This document shows positions 53,062 through 62,083 of a DNA stretch of 64,000 nucleotides, piece by piece; the first letter of the stretch is position 1; every line of letters starts with the position of its first letter. The stretch covers positions 1 through 64,000 of the forward strand of contig CAJQOL010000045.1 of assembly GCA_905479925.1 (NCBI GenBank), given 5' to 3'. The position numbers and the translations under genes are program-made. Source of the DNA: an uncultured Kangiellaceae bacterium. Its GTDB lineage: Bacteria; Pseudomonadota; Gammaproteobacteria; Enterobacterales; Kangiellaceae. Under the pieces are notes generated by a model, which saw nothing but the letters and a program-made list of their open reading frames with translations, was not told the DNA's origin and did no database searches.

Positions 53062-54345
53062 ATGATAGACCCAAAACTTTTTAGAAACGACCTTGATGCG
53101 GTAATTGAAAACCTTGCTAAGCGAGGAATGCAGTTTGACAAGCAAAATTACCTAGACCTAGAAGAGCAGAGAAAGCTATTGCAGGTCAAAACTCAATCAC
53201 TGCAAAACGATAGAAAAGTTCGCTCCAAGTCTATAGGCAAAGCAAAAGCGGCGGGACAAGATATACAGCCTTTGATGGACGAGGTTGCCAGTTTAGGAAA
53301 AGAGTTAGATGACGCGAAAGAAGCGTTTGATCATGTTCAGGCTCAGTTAGACGATATATTTCACGGCTTACCTAATTTGATTAGCGACGAAGTACCGATT
53401 GGTAAAAGTGAAGACGATAACCAGGAGGTAAGAAGCTGGGGAAGTGTTCCAACGTTTGATTTTACACCGCTAGATCACACCGAATTAGGTGAGAAGATTG
53501 GCGGTATTGATTTTGCCACCTCAGCTAAATTGAGCGGTTCGCGCTTTGTGGTTATGAAAGCAGGGATCGCCAAAATGCATCGCGCATTGATTCAGTTAAT
53601 GCTCGATACCCATACTGAGCAGCACGGCTATCAAGAAACCTATGTCCCTTATTTAGTTAATCCAGAGTCACTGTTTGGAACTTCTCAGTTGCCTAAATTT
53701 GCCGAAGATCTATTTACCGTGCAAGGTACGACCCAAGATAATAAACCTCTGTATATGATTCCTACGGCGGAAGTTCCGCTAACCAATAGTGTTAGAGATA
53801 CGATTGTGGAGGAGGCCGATTTACCGCTTAAAATGACTGCTCATACGCCGTGTTTTAGAAGTGAGGCGGGTTCTTACGGTAAAGACGTTAAAGGTTTAAT
53901 TCGTCAACACCAGTTTGAAAAAGTCGAGTTGGTTCAGATTACCAAGCCAGAGAGCTCTATGGCTGCACTGGATGAATTAACCGGAAACGCTGAAAAAATC
54001 CTTCAGTTACTCGAGCTACCCTATAGAACTGTTATTTTGTGTAGTGGCGATATTGGTTTCGGTGCAACAAAAACTTATGACATAGAGGTTTGGTTACCTG
54101 CTCAGAATACCTACCGTGAAATATCTTCTTGTAGCAACATGGGGGATTTTCAAGCGCGTAGGATGAAAGCAAGATGGAGAAACCCAGAGACGGGAAAACC
54201 TGAGTTAGTTCATACCTTGAATGGTTCTGGATTGGCGGTCGGGCGAACACTGGTTGCTATTATCGAAAACTACCAAACCGAAGGTGGAAAAGTTAGGGTA
54301 CCCGAAGCTTTGAAGCCTTATATGAAGGTTGATACGATTGGCTAG
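53062..54345 (+). CDS. serS: Seryl-tRNA synthetase
   Basis: 427 residues, standard length. The N-terminal coiled coil (about 30-100) contacts the long arm of tRNA-Ser. Class II motif 2 is [20 protein letters not shown] and motif 3 [19 protein letters not shown]. It charges tRNA-Ser, one of whose genes lies at 59879. Last gene of the ftsK-lolA-rarA-crcB-serS block, closed by a terminator. Confidence 0.97.
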   Translation: MIDPKLFRNDLDAVIENLAKRGMQFDKQNYLDLEEQRKLLQVKTQSLQNDRKVRSKSIGKAKAAGQDIQPLMDEVASLGKELDDAKEAFDHVQAQLDDIFHGLPNLISDEVPIGKSEDDNQEVRSWGSVPTFDFTPLDHTELGEKIGGIDFATSAKLSGSRFVVMKAGIAKMHRALIQLMLDTHTEQHGYQETYVPYLVNPESLFGTSQLPKFAEDLFTVQGTTQDNKPLYMIPTAEVPLTNSVRDTIVEEADLPLKMTAHTPCFRSEAGSYGKDVKGLIRQHQFEKVELVQITKPESSMAALDELTGNAEKILQLLELPYRTVILCSGDIGFGATKTYDIEVWLPAQNTYREISSCSNMGDFQARRMKARWRNPETGKPELVHTLNGSGLAVGRTLVAIIENYQTEGGKVRVPEALKPYMKVDTIG

Positions 54346-54419
54346 TGGACTTGGCAAGTGACCTCGGTTATACGCGAGATTAAAAGGTTAAACTATGACG
54401 TTAAGCGCAAGGGCTAAGT

Positions 54420-54520
54420 CAAAAGCCTAGGCCAAAAGCCTAGGCCACGAGATTAGAGCAAGAAGCTTGGCTAAAAGTCTAGACCTAAATATCTAGACCT
54501 AAATATCTAGACCTAAAAGC
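54420..54520. repeat. Two adjacent tandem repeats after serS (13 bp and 14 bp units)
   Basis: CAAAAGCCTAGGC occurs twice (54420-54445) and TCTAGACCTAAATA three times (54479-54520, last copy altered). Both units contain a palindromic core (GCCTAGGC, TCTAGA). They start 75 bases after the serS stop. Confidence 0.85.
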
Positions 54521-54578
54521 CCCAAATAATCAGTGTTTAGCCTTTTAACCTAACACGCAGAAAACAAACCACCAGAAT

Positions 54579-54619
54579 AAAAAAATCCTCGGACTGAGTT
54601 GTCAGGCGAGGATTTTTTT
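54579..54619. terminator. Bidirectional terminator between serS and mlaC
   Basis: AAAAAAATCCTCG pairs with CGAGGATTTTTTT across a 15-base loop. The A and T tails suit both the plus-strand serS and the minus-strand mlaC transcripts. Confidence 0.9.
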
Positions 54620-54673
54620 ATTGGTGAGCTACCCGGAGGTATTGTCAAAAAGTTACTTAATTGCTAATAACAA

Positions 54674-55297
54674 TTAGCCTTTCTTAAACTCACCTTTAGT
54701 TTCTTTTTCGCTAGATTTTGCTTCCATTTCTGCTAGAAAAGCGTTCATTCCCATTGATTTAATTCGAGGCAAGAACTGACTCTTGTAGCTCTTGGACATG
54801 TTCACGCCTTCAATGGTCAAGTCAATAATTTTCCATGTACCACTCTTATTGCTTAATACATAATCAATCAAAATTGGTGGAGCACCACTTTGTTCCATCG
54901 AACTTCTAACTCTTGCGCTTTTACCAGTTTTTGATAGCTGAGGTTCACTAAATTTAAAGGTTTGACCGTCATACAAAGAAAGTCCCGTTGCGTAGTTTCC
55001 CACAACAAGATTAATGAACTCGTTAGTGAATCTAGTCTGTTGCTCTGCCGAAAGTGTTTTCCAAGTCTTTGAAGACAGAGTTCTTCGAGCGAAGGCTTCA
55101 GAGTCAATAGCCGGAAGTAGTGTTTCTCTTACTAGTTTATCGGCCAGTTTGACGTCAGTTTTTAACGCTTCTTTATTGGACTCTATTTGACCAATCATAT
55201 TTCCAGCGACGTTTTCCAAGAACACGTTGGGCTTTTCAAGGGCCTGTACAGTATTTGCCACCAGTATAATCAATAGCGTGGCTAATAGGTTTTTCAT
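54674..55297 (-). CDS. mlaC: MlaC/Ttg2D phospholipid-binding periplasmic protein
   Basis: 207 residues with a signal peptide (LLATLLIILVANTVQA). The mature part matches MlaC: LPAIDSEAFARRTLSSKTWK, FTNEFINLVVGNYATGLSLY, and LIDYVLSNKSGTWKIIDLTI. MlaC carries phospholipid between the MlaA complex of the outer membrane and MlaBDEF in the inner membrane. No other mla gene is adjacent, unlike the usual mlaFEDCB operon, so this may be a second, isolated paralogue. Confidence 0.88.
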   Translation of the reverse strand: MKNLLATLLIILVANTVQALEKPNVFLENVAGNMIGQIESNKEALKTDVKLADKLVRETLLPAIDSEAFARRTLSSKTWKTLSAEQQTRFTNEFINLVVGNYATGLSLYDGQTFKFSEPQLSKTGKSARVRSSMEQSGAPPILIDYVLSNKSGTWKIIDLTIEGVNMSKSYKSQFLPRIKSMGMNAFLAEMEAKSSEKETKGEFKKG

Positions 55298-55610
55298 TTT
55301 AGTTCTCTCCTTAAGAGAATTCTGGGTTCTTGTAATAAACGCCAGATTAGAGTTTGTTTGAATAATTGTCTAATTCTAACAAATAACTGGTTTTCAAAGA
55401 ATCCCAATTTTTGTAAGAACGTGTAATTTTAATGTTAAGGGTTAACAGCTGAACACTAGCTGAATCGACCATTGGCTTGTCGAGAAGACCCATTATCAGT
55501 CCAAATGTTACGTCTAAACCTGTGGTGGCATAGTCGAAAAGCGGTTTGTTTTAGTCCTTGGAACTGAATCTGGCCTATTAGTCACCGACTATAACGAATT
55601 TCTCACTGGC
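55298..55610. other. Intergenic stretch without recognised features
   Basis: About 310 bases between mlaC and tusE, both minus-strand. It probably holds the mlaC promoter. No clear repeat or small gene. Confidence 0.35.
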
Positions 55611-55985
55611 TTAAGTGCAACGGGCGGGTTTAGGTAATCCAGCAATTTTTGTTGCTTGTTTGGCTGGTCCTTCAGGGAATAATATCTGCAAGTACAGACT
55701 ATTACTCTTGTCTTCAGGCAATACACTTTTTAAATATTTAACCAATGGTCTAATGGAAGGGCTGGTATTAAAATCATGATAAAACTGTCTAACGTAGCGT
55801 ATGACTTCCCAGTGGTCATCGCTAAGCTCAATTTGTTCTTGAGCGGCAATTACATGGGCTACCTCAGTATTCCATTGCTGGCTATTTAATAAATAACCAT
55901 TAGCATCCGTTTCGACGTTACTAGGTAAAGTAGTTGCTTTAATAGCTTCAGGTTTAGGGCCTTCAGAATTAGTATTACCAGACAA
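55611..55985 (-). CDS. tusE: Sulfur relay protein TusE (DsrC family)
   Basis: 124 residues. The DsrC/TusE fold is marked by [40 protein letters not shown] and the C-terminal arm LPKPARCT, with the penultimate Cys123 that accepts persulfide from TusD. It passes sulfur to MnmA for 2-thiouridine at the tRNA wobble position. It lies 42 bases after tusB, completing a tusDCB-tusE cluster. Confidence 0.93.
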   Translation of the reverse strand: MSGNTNSEGPKPEAIKATTLPSNVETDANGYLLNSQQWNTEVAHVIAAQEQIELSDDHWEVIRYVRQFYHDFNTSPSIRPLVKYLKSVLPEDKSNSLYLQILFPEGPAKQATKIAGLPKPARCT

Positions 55986-56027
55986 GGCGCTTCTCCAGTG
56001 CGAAAAGGGCTTTTAAAATTGTAAAGG

Positions 56028-56357
56028 TTACCAACTGATCACCTTTGAAGCCTCTTGAGCATGTCCAACAAAATCAGAGTAGTTGATTGGCGATACACCA
56101 TTGGTTATAGCGTTATTTTGCAGACCTCTAGCAACCAATTGTTCATCAATAACGAGCAGCTGGGTTTGCTTAAAATTTTTCAAATTCAAAAAATGCAAAA
56201 TACCAGCCTCAAATAGCGCATAAAGTCCGTCATTTAGAAACAGAAGGTTATCATTGCTTTTAACTAGTCTTGCTGATTGTTTTTCGAAACTTTGTAGACT
56301 AATCGTCTGCTGGATAATGTGCAGCTGCGGAGCTGTGGAGCCGTTCATTATAAGCAT
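56028..56357 (-). CDS. tusB: Sulfur relay protein TusB (DsrH family)
   Basis: 109 residues, or 106 from the ATG at 56348. LLFLNDGLYALFEAG and LLVIDEQLVARGLQ match DsrH/TusB, a non-catalytic subunit of the TusBCD heterohexamer. The ATG at 56348 overlaps the tusC stop as TAATG and is an equally good start. Ends in Trp as usual for the family. Confidence 0.88.
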   Translation of the reverse strand: MLIMNGSTAPQLHIIQQTISLQSFEKQSARLVKSNDNLLFLNDGLYALFEAGILHFLNLKNFKQTQLLVIDEQLVARGLQNNAITNGVSPINYSDFVGHAQEASKVISW

Positions 56358-56704
56358 ACCAAATGTTGAGCCGATGAATGTAGCTGCAAAATAGCGTCTC
56401 GGCTTAGCACTCGTGTGTCTTTCACAAGCTCTTCTGTGGAGAGTTGAAAGTTTGCTAATGATTCTTCTTCAACAATTATTTCATCAATGTCGTAGAAGGT
56501 TAGGCCCTTAAGTAAGTCAGTATGAGGCTTATCTGCAACAAGTTGCGCATTTTGGCCTGTTACTAAATTTAATACACCTCTATCGACAAATATTAGGTTT
56601 ACGCGGTGTTCGAATGCGGCACAGACTAAAGCTAAGTCAAGGGACTCCTTAAATGTAGCCCCCGATAATGACGGCTGTTTAATAACGATATTGGTAGTTG
56701 TCAT
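56348..56704 (-). CDS. tusC: Sulfur relay protein TusC (DsrF family)
   Basis: 118 residues. KQPSLSGATFKESLDLALVC, AAFEHRVNLIFVDRGVLNL and the helical remainder match DsrF/TusC, a structural subunit of the TusBCD complex. Stop overlaps the tusB start. Separated from tusD by 96 bases, somewhat more than usual for this operon. Confidence 0.9.
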   Translation of the reverse strand: MTTTNIVIKQPSLSGATFKESLDLALVCAAFEHRVNLIFVDRGVLNLVTGQNAQLVADKPHTDLLKGLTFYDIDEIIVEEESLANFQLSTEELVKDTRVLSRDAILQLHSSAQHLVCL

Positions 56705-56800
56705 AATTCAGTATTGATTTCCCGTAACGATTAAATTATCAGTTTTCCGTAATCGCTAACGTAAACTCTATTATAGGTTGAGCAAGTTGCTTTCAGTGTT

Positions 56801-57199
56801 TTACTTAAAATGTATTAGCTTGCTGTCGGTTTTACTCATTGCAGCTGCTAGTTGGCCAAGCCCTGCTATTTTAAAGCTCTCTCTAAGGTTATGTGAATCG
56901 AAAGCTTGATTTCCCGCCTCAGTTTTATCAATGACTCCTCTTCGATAGCTTGCTGCAACGCAGGTTTGAATCTCGATATTTAGCTCGTTACCCAGCTTTT
57001 CCCATAATTCCCCTAGTTGAGGTTCATCAGACGGTGGCAAGGTCAATTTATTGGCAACAGCGGTGGCGTCTTGGTAAAAGAATAGCGTTTCGACCTCATT
57101 TCCTAAAGATACCGCTTGTCGAGCAAACTTCATCGCTGAGAGGTGTGACTGGGTTTTGTCAGCTGATGCTGTGATAAGTAAGGCAAACTTTGCAGGCAT
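56801..57199 (-). CDS. tusD: Sulfurtransferase TusD (DsrE family)
   Basis: 132 residues. FALLITASADKTQSHLSAMK, FFYQDATAVANKL and the catalytic Cys in IQTCVAASYRRGV match TusD, which accepts sulfur from TusA and passes it to TusE. First gene of the minus-strand tus cluster for thiolation of tRNA uridine 34. The following residues NLRESFKIAGLGQLAAAM are also typical. Confidence 0.92.
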   Translation of the reverse strand: MPAKFALLITASADKTQSHLSAMKFARQAVSLGNEVETLFFYQDATAVANKLTLPPSDEPQLGELWEKLGNELNIEIQTCVAASYRRGVIDKTEAGNQAFDSHNLRESFKIAGLGQLAAAMSKTDSKLIHFK

Positions 57200-57569
57200 T
57201 GGTGAGGTCGTCTATTAAACGCTAGAAATTGAACTGTTCACTATTGTGGGGGAATCGACCATCCAAATCAAGAGGACTAATAGCTCGCAAATGGCTGTTT
57301 GACGGACGACTTAAGAAAATGTCTGCAATTTGGCGTATTTTTGTCATAAAGTTGTCAAAAATGCTGCTGGTCCGATATGTCTTGGTATCTCGGTTGTTCA
57401 TAATCAAGCAGCAATTTTATGCGGATAACTAAGCTCAGCTGGATGTCTAGACTCTCTTATTCATAGCCGAATAAAAAGCCTATCAATTTGCAAGATGGAG
57501 TCTGTAGGTTTAGTTGAGATTAACTAATAACAATAAATAACTTCAAGTTAATAATAATCGAGAACCAAT
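57200..57569. other. Divergent intergenic region without recognised features
   Basis: About 370 bases between tusD and gdhA. It should hold both promoters. Open frames at 57222-57432 on either strand mirror each other and are not credited. Confidence 0.35.
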
Positions 57570-58916
57570 ATGGAAGATTCTAGTTTAAATATCGACACTT
57601 TTATGCAAGCGTTGATTAAAAAGAACCCCGGCGAAACAGAATTTCATCAGGCAGTGCAAGAAGTTGCAGAGGACATCATTCCCTTTGTTAATAAGCACCC
57701 TGAATACCGCGATGCCGCGTTATTAGATCGAATGACAGAGCCTGATAGGATCATATCTTTTCGAGTGTGTTGGGAAGACGATAAAGGTCAAATACAGGTC
57801 AATCGCGGCTACCGTGTTCAATATAATAGTGCAATTGGGCCTTATAAAGGCGGCTTACGCTTTCACCCTAGTGTAAATCAGAGCGTTCTTAAGTTTCTCG
57901 GATTTGAACAGGTCTTCAAGAACAGTTTAACCACACTTCCTATGGGAGGAGGTAAAGGTGGTGCGGACTTTGACCCCAAAGGAAAGTCCGATAGAGAAGT
58001 TATGCGCTTTTGCCAGTCATTTATGACCGAGTTACATAAACACATAGGCCCTAACCGTGATGTGCCGGCCGGTGATATTGGCGTAGGAGCAAGGGAAATC
58101 GGTTATATGTTTGGCCAATATAAACGACTAGCAAATGAATTTACCGGCACGCTTACGGGTAAGTCTCTTGAGTTTGGTGGTAGCTTAATTCGAACCGAAG
58201 CTACTGGGTACGGTGCTGTTTATTTTATGGAGCTCATGTTAAACCACCGTGGCGACAGCTTAAAAGGTAAAAATGTTGTTATTTCAGGTTCTGGAAACGT
58301 TGCCCAATATGCAGCGGAAAAAGTGTTACAACTCGGCGGTAAGGTTTTAACTATGTCGGATTCGTCGGGTTATATTTACGATGAACAAGGTATTGATAAA
58401 GAAAAACTCGCTTTTATTATTGATCTAAAAACAGTTAAACGCGGCAGAATCAAGGAATATGCGGACAAGTATGGTTGTCAGTATCACGCTGGAAAAAGGC
58501 CTTGGGGGGTTAAGTGTGACGTTGCGCTGCCGTGTGCCACCCAAAATGAAATCGATGTTGAAGATGCTAAAAAGCTTGTTGCGAGCGGCATAATCGCTGT
58601 CGCTGAAGGAGCTAATATGCCGACGTCTATTGAAGCGATTCATATATTTCATGATAACAAGGTGTTATACGCTCCTGGTAAGGCGTCTAACGCTGGCGGT
58701 GTTGCGGTTTCAGGGTTAGAGATGTCTCAGAACAGCCTGCGAATCTCATGGTCTCGGCAGGAGTTAGATGAGAGGTTACAGAATATTATGGCTGAGATAC
58801 ATGACCAGTGCTTAAAGTATGGCAGTGAAAATGGCTTTGTGGATTATGTGAAGGGGGCAAACTTAGCCGGTTTTGTTAAAGTTGCTAAAGCTATGATGGC
58901 ATACGGTGTTCTTTAG
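57570..58916 (+). CDS. gdhA: NADP-specific glutamate dehydrogenase
   Basis: 448 residues, the size of the hexameric NADP-type enzyme. It forms glutamate from 2-oxoglutarate and ammonium. The catalytic Lys motif is seen in LPMGGGKGGADFDPKGKSD, substrate binding in NRGYRVQYNSAIGPYKGGLR, and the Rossmann motif SGSGNVAQYAAEKV. Single gene with a strong terminator. Confidence 0.96.
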   Translation: MEDSSLNIDTFMQALIKKNPGETEFHQAVQEVAEDIIPFVNKHPEYRDAALLDRMTEPDRIISFRVCWEDDKGQIQVNRGYRVQYNSAIGPYKGGLRFHPSVNQSVLKFLGFEQVFKNSLTTLPMGGGKGGADFDPKGKSDREVMRFCQSFMTELHKHIGPNRDVPAGDIGVGAREIGYMFGQYKRLANEFTGTLTGKSLEFGGSLIRTEATGYGAVYFMELMLNHRGDSLKGKNVVISGSGNVAQYAAEKVLQLGGKVLTMSDSSGYIYDEQGIDKEKLAFIIDLKTVKRGRIKEYADKYGCQYHAGKRPWGVKCDVALPCATQNEIDVEDAKKLVASGIIAVAEGANMPTSIEAIHIFHDNKVLYAPGKASNAGGVAVSGLEMSQNSLRISWSRQELDERLQNIMAEIHDQCLKYGSENGFVDYVKGANLAGFVKVAKAMMAYGVL

Positions 58917-58943
58917 GTTTATCTGGGAAAACAAACAGAAAAT

Positions 58944-58971
58944 AAAAAAACCGCTAAAAAGCGGTTTTTTT
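58944..58971. terminator. Bidirectional terminator between gdhA and the Bax-inhibitor gene
   Basis: AAAAAAACCGC and GCGGTTTTTTT arms around a 6-base loop, between convergent genes. Confidence 0.92.
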
Positions 58972-58997
58972 ATTGGTTGGTTTTTTCAAACGAAAGG

Positions 58998-59666
58998 TTA
59001 GTCGTCGCCAGAAAATGCCATAAGCAGATTGATAAGGCTAAGGAAAATATTATATAGCGATACAAATAAGGTTACCGTTGCCATCACGTAGTTTCTTTCG
59101 CCACCGTTTATAATTTCACTTGTTTGATAAAGAATAATCATTGAAGAGAAAATCATAAAACCAGCTGAAATAGCTAAGCTAAGACCTGATATATTCAAGA
59201 AGAAAGACGCTAGCATAGCAATGATTAGCACCCAGAATCCTGTTGCAATCATTCCAGAAAGAAACGAGAAGTCCTTCTTAGAGGTCAAAACCCATGCAGA
59301 AAGGCCGAAGAAAATAAGACCTGTACCACCAAGTGCTTGAACGAGAATCTGAGGCGCCGTTGCCGATAACATTCCGACAATAGGACCAAGGGTATAACCC
59401 ATAAAGCCTGTTAGAGCAAAAACCCAGAATACACTTGAAGCACTGTTTTGTGTTTTATGGATTACAAACAATAGGCCATAAAAACCTACTAATGTAATAA
59501 TTATACCTGGATGTGGTAGGCCCATAGCCGCCGCGAAATAAGCAACGAGTGCAGAAAAACCAATAGTTGCTCCTAGCAACATATAGGTATTCTTGAGAAC
59601 CTTATTGATCTCAATGGAACGACCTTCACCGCGTGTTCTTTCAATTACCGGTGTATCTTGTCTCAT
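58998..59666 (-). CDS. Bax inhibitor-1/YccA family membrane protein
   Basis: 222 residues with seven hydrophobic segments filling residues about 25-220. Family motifs are KNTYMLLGATIGFSALVAYF at the start, GFMGYTLGPIVGM, and the C-terminal VTLFVSLYNIFLSLINLLMA. E. coli YccA restrains FtsH, and related proteins are pH-sensitive calcium channels; which applies is unknown. Single minus-strand gene. Confidence 0.9.
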   Translation of the reverse strand: MRQDTPVIERTRGEGRSIEINKVLKNTYMLLGATIGFSALVAYFAAAMGLPHPGIIITLVGFYGLLFVIHKTQNSASSVFWVFALTGFMGYTLGPIVGMLSATAPQILVQALGGTGLIFFGLSAWVLTSKKDFSFLSGMIATGFWVLIIAMLASFFLNISGLSLAISAGFMIFSSMIILYQTSEIINGGERNYVMATVTLFVSLYNIFLSLINLLMAFSGDD

Positions 59667-59878
59667 TTTTGTACTCCGTTATAAGGGTTAAATCTATTCA
59701 AAACTATCTTTGTATAATAATAAGGACATAAATTAAAGAACCCAAGTCCTTTGGTCAAGTATTTTAGGCCTAAATGTAACAATAAGTGAGCTAAATTTCT
59801 ATTCATAAAAAAAATTTGTGATTTAATCGAATTTATTCTTTTCTAAATAAATAGTTTCATGTAATATGCGCGCTTCTT

Positions 59879-59969
59879 GGAGAGATGGCAGAGTGGTCGA
59901 ATGCACCGGTCTTGAAAACCGGCATGGGTTTGTAGCCCATCTAGGGTTCAAATCCCTATCTCTCCGCCA
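59879..59969 (+). tRNA. tRNA-Ser (anticodon UGA)
   Basis: 91 bases forming a class II cloverleaf. Acceptor GGAGAGA pairs with TCTCTCC; anticodon stem CCGGT/ACCGG flanks the TGA anticodon at 59913-59915; a long variable arm (GCATGGGTTTGTAGCCCATC) is typical of tRNA-Ser; TTCAAAT T-loop; CCA is encoded at 59967-59969. A -10-like TAATAT lies at 59862-59867. Confidence 0.97.
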
Positions 59970-60000
59970 AAGTGGTAAGGTATTTAATACCTTAGAAAAG

Positions 60001-60042
60001 AAAAGCCCCTGAATTTGCGCAAGTGAATTCAGGGGCTTTTTT
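60001..60042 (+). terminator. Terminator after tRNA-Ser
   Basis: AGCCCCTGAATT (60004-60015) pairs perfectly with AATTCAGGGGCT (60026-60037), followed by a T run to 60042. The following stretch to 60282 shows no gene. Confidence 0.92.
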
Positions 60043-60282
60043 GTTGCCGCTCTAATATTCGTTTTATTTTGATGTACTTTCCCTTGATACTGCTCCGCTT
60101 AGTTTTCGGCCCTTTACTTGTCCCGTATTAGCCCTCTATTTTTCGCACGGATTCCAGAATAATCCGTTTTCCTGTACGTCATATTCCGGCCTCTATCCAC
60201 TGTTTCCGCCGTTTTACATTCGGTGTGGGAACTAATGCGTTAAATTGTTTTCCGACGACACTGTCATACAAGGAGAATAATA

Positions 60283-60774
60283 ATGAAGCTTAAAAAAACA
60301 CAATCTTTAAGACAATCCTCAGCATCATTGAGTGGAATGAGAAGAGTAGTACTCAAGCCGGTTTTAATGGCGTTGGCAGCCAGTTTCCTTGGAGCCTGTT
60401 CAAATATCCCCTATGCCATTATTGACGGAAGCAGGTCAAATATCGCCGATACATCGAGCTACAACATAAAAGTAACTGGTATTGACGGGAAGCTGACTTT
60501 TCTCGATGAAACGGTGAAAACGATAAAACCGGGAACTCACAGAATTAGGTTAACAACCACAAAGCCGGGTAGACCAACTATGAAGGATTCTAAAACGTGG
60601 TTATTGGAAGCGTTGCCATGTAAAAGGTATATCGTTGCAGCAAAACATGACAGGAACAAACGTTTCACCAATAAATATTGGGAAGTTGACTTAATTAGGG
60701 TAGAGGATATTGGTGGCTGTAAGGTCCCAGATCCCAAAAATGACGCTGAAGTTACTGCGGAACCCAAGGCCTAG
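60283..60774 (+). CDS. Lipoprotein of unknown function
   Basis: 163 residues. The ATG at 60283 has a strong AAGGAG and gives an unusually long basic n-region (about 25 residues) before the hydrophobic core and lipobox FLGAC (Cys39). A second ATG (residue 19, 60337) would give a conventional lipoprotein signal but lacks such a site. The mature part has a beta-rich pattern (ITSY-type strands, LTFLDETVKTIKPGTHRIRL) like periplasmic PEGA-type domains (weak) and two Cys (LPCKRY, GGCKVP). Confidence 0.68.
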   Translation: MKLKKTQSLRQSSASLSGMRRVVLKPVLMALAASFLGACSNIPYAIIDGSRSNIADTSSYNIKVTGIDGKLTFLDETVKTIKPGTHRIRLTTTKPGRPTMKDSKTWLLEALPCKRYIVAAKHDRNKRFTNKYWEVDLIRVEDIGGCKVPDPKNDAEVTAEPKA

Positions 60775-60897
60775 GCTAACCAGTTATTAGATTAATGATT
60801 CCAAGCTGCAGGTAGTTTTACCTCCTCAAAAAATCCAGGTTGTCGCTTCGATTCTTTGAGGGGGTAATTATCTCTTAGTTACCTTCATTGCGGTAAA

Positions 60898-62082
60898 CTA
60901 GACGGCTAGTTTTTTGGCAAGTTTCTGGGAACCAATGGCATTAAATGAACGGTCAAAATCATCCAACAAATCATCAATGTTCTCTATGCCTACCGAAACC
61001 CGAAGTAGGTTCTGAGTGATACCGGCAATGGCTTGCTCTTCAAGAGATACCGCGGCATGGGTCATGGTAGAAGGGTGACAGATTAAACTTTCTACACCGC
61101 CAAGCGACTCCGCTAATGAAAAGATTTGAAGTTGACTTAAAAAGCTTTTCACATCTTCAACATCACCTTTTAACTTAAATGAGAGCATGGAGCCAAAACC
61201 GGTTTGTTGTTTTTCTGCAATATAGTGCCCTGGGTGGCTCGTTAAACCAGGGAAGTAAACCTTTTCAACTAACGGATGATCCGATAAATAATCAACCAGA
61301 AGGTTCGCATTCTTGGCGTGTCGCTTAACTCGAACATCAAGTGTCCTTAACCCTCGTAACGTAAGAAAACTATCAAAAGCGGCTCCGGTAACCCCCGTGC
61401 AATTGGCCCACCAAGCGATATCCTCATAAAGCGCTTCGGTTTTTGCAACGACTGCACCGCCTACAACATCGCTATGCCCATTGATGTACTTTGTTGTTGA
61501 GTGAACGACGATATCCGCGCCGAGCAAAATAGGCTTTTGGAATATCGGTGACAAAAAAGTATTGTCCACCGCGACAATCGCGTTGACGGATTTAGCTTTT
61601 TTACTAATAAGCTCAATATCAACAACACGTAATAGCGGGTTGCTTGGCGTTTCTATCCAAACGAGTTTTGGCTGTTTTGCCAAGGCATCGTCTAGAGCAC
61701 GGGAATCGGTTTGGTCGACAAAATCAATTTCTATAAGGCCTTTCTCAGCATAGGATTTAAACAACCGAAATGTGCCGCCATAACAATCGTGAGGAGCTAG
61801 TACACGTTCGCCACCTTTTAATAACTGTAATACCGCAAAAATCGCTGACATGCCACTGGATGTAACAATACCGCCAAAACCATTTTCTAAATCAGCTATG
61901 GCCTGGCCCAATAATTGACGGGTAGGGTTGCCAGAGCGTGAATAGTCAAATTCTCTTTTTTCGTCGAAACCGGCAAAACTATAGTTACTGGATAAGTAAA
62001 CCGGTGGTGTAATAGCCCCGTGCTGAGTATCTGTTTCTATACCAGCGCGCACTGCAATTGTGTCTGTAGATGTGATTGACAT
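60898..62082 (-). CDS. metB: Cystathionine gamma-synthase (MetB-type PLP enzyme)
   Basis: 394 residues from the ATG at 62082, which follows GGAG lying in the end of metX. PLP-binding Lys is in VHSTTKYINGHSDVVGG; other family motifs are YSRSGNPTRQLLGQAIADLE, SSGMSAIFAVLQLL and ESLGGVESLICHPSTMTHA. It condenses activated homoserine with cysteine to cystathionine in methionine synthesis. Whether it acts as gamma-synthase, gamma-lyase or sulfhydrylase cannot be decided by motif, but the coupling to metX favours synthase. Part of the MetJ regulon here. Confidence 0.9.
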   Translation of the reverse strand: MSITSTDTIAVRAGIETDTQHGAITPPVYLSSNYSFAGFDEKREFDYSRSGNPTRQLLGQAIADLENGFGGIVTSSGMSAIFAVLQLLKGGERVLAPHDCYGGTFRLFKSYAEKGLIEIDFVDQTDSRALDDALAKQPKLVWIETPSNPLLRVVDIELISKKAKSVNAIVAVDNTFLSPIFQKPILLGADIVVHSTTKYINGHSDVVGGAVVAKTEALYEDIAWWANCTGVTGAAFDSFLTLRGLRTLDVRVKRHAKNANLLVDYLSDHPLVEKVYFPGLTSHPGHYIAEKQQTGFGSMLSFKLKGDVEDVKSFLSQLQIFSLAESLGGVESLICHPSTMTHAAVSLEEQAIAGITQNLLRVSVGIENIDDLLDDFDRSFNAIGSQKLAKKLAV

Positions 62083-62083
62083 T

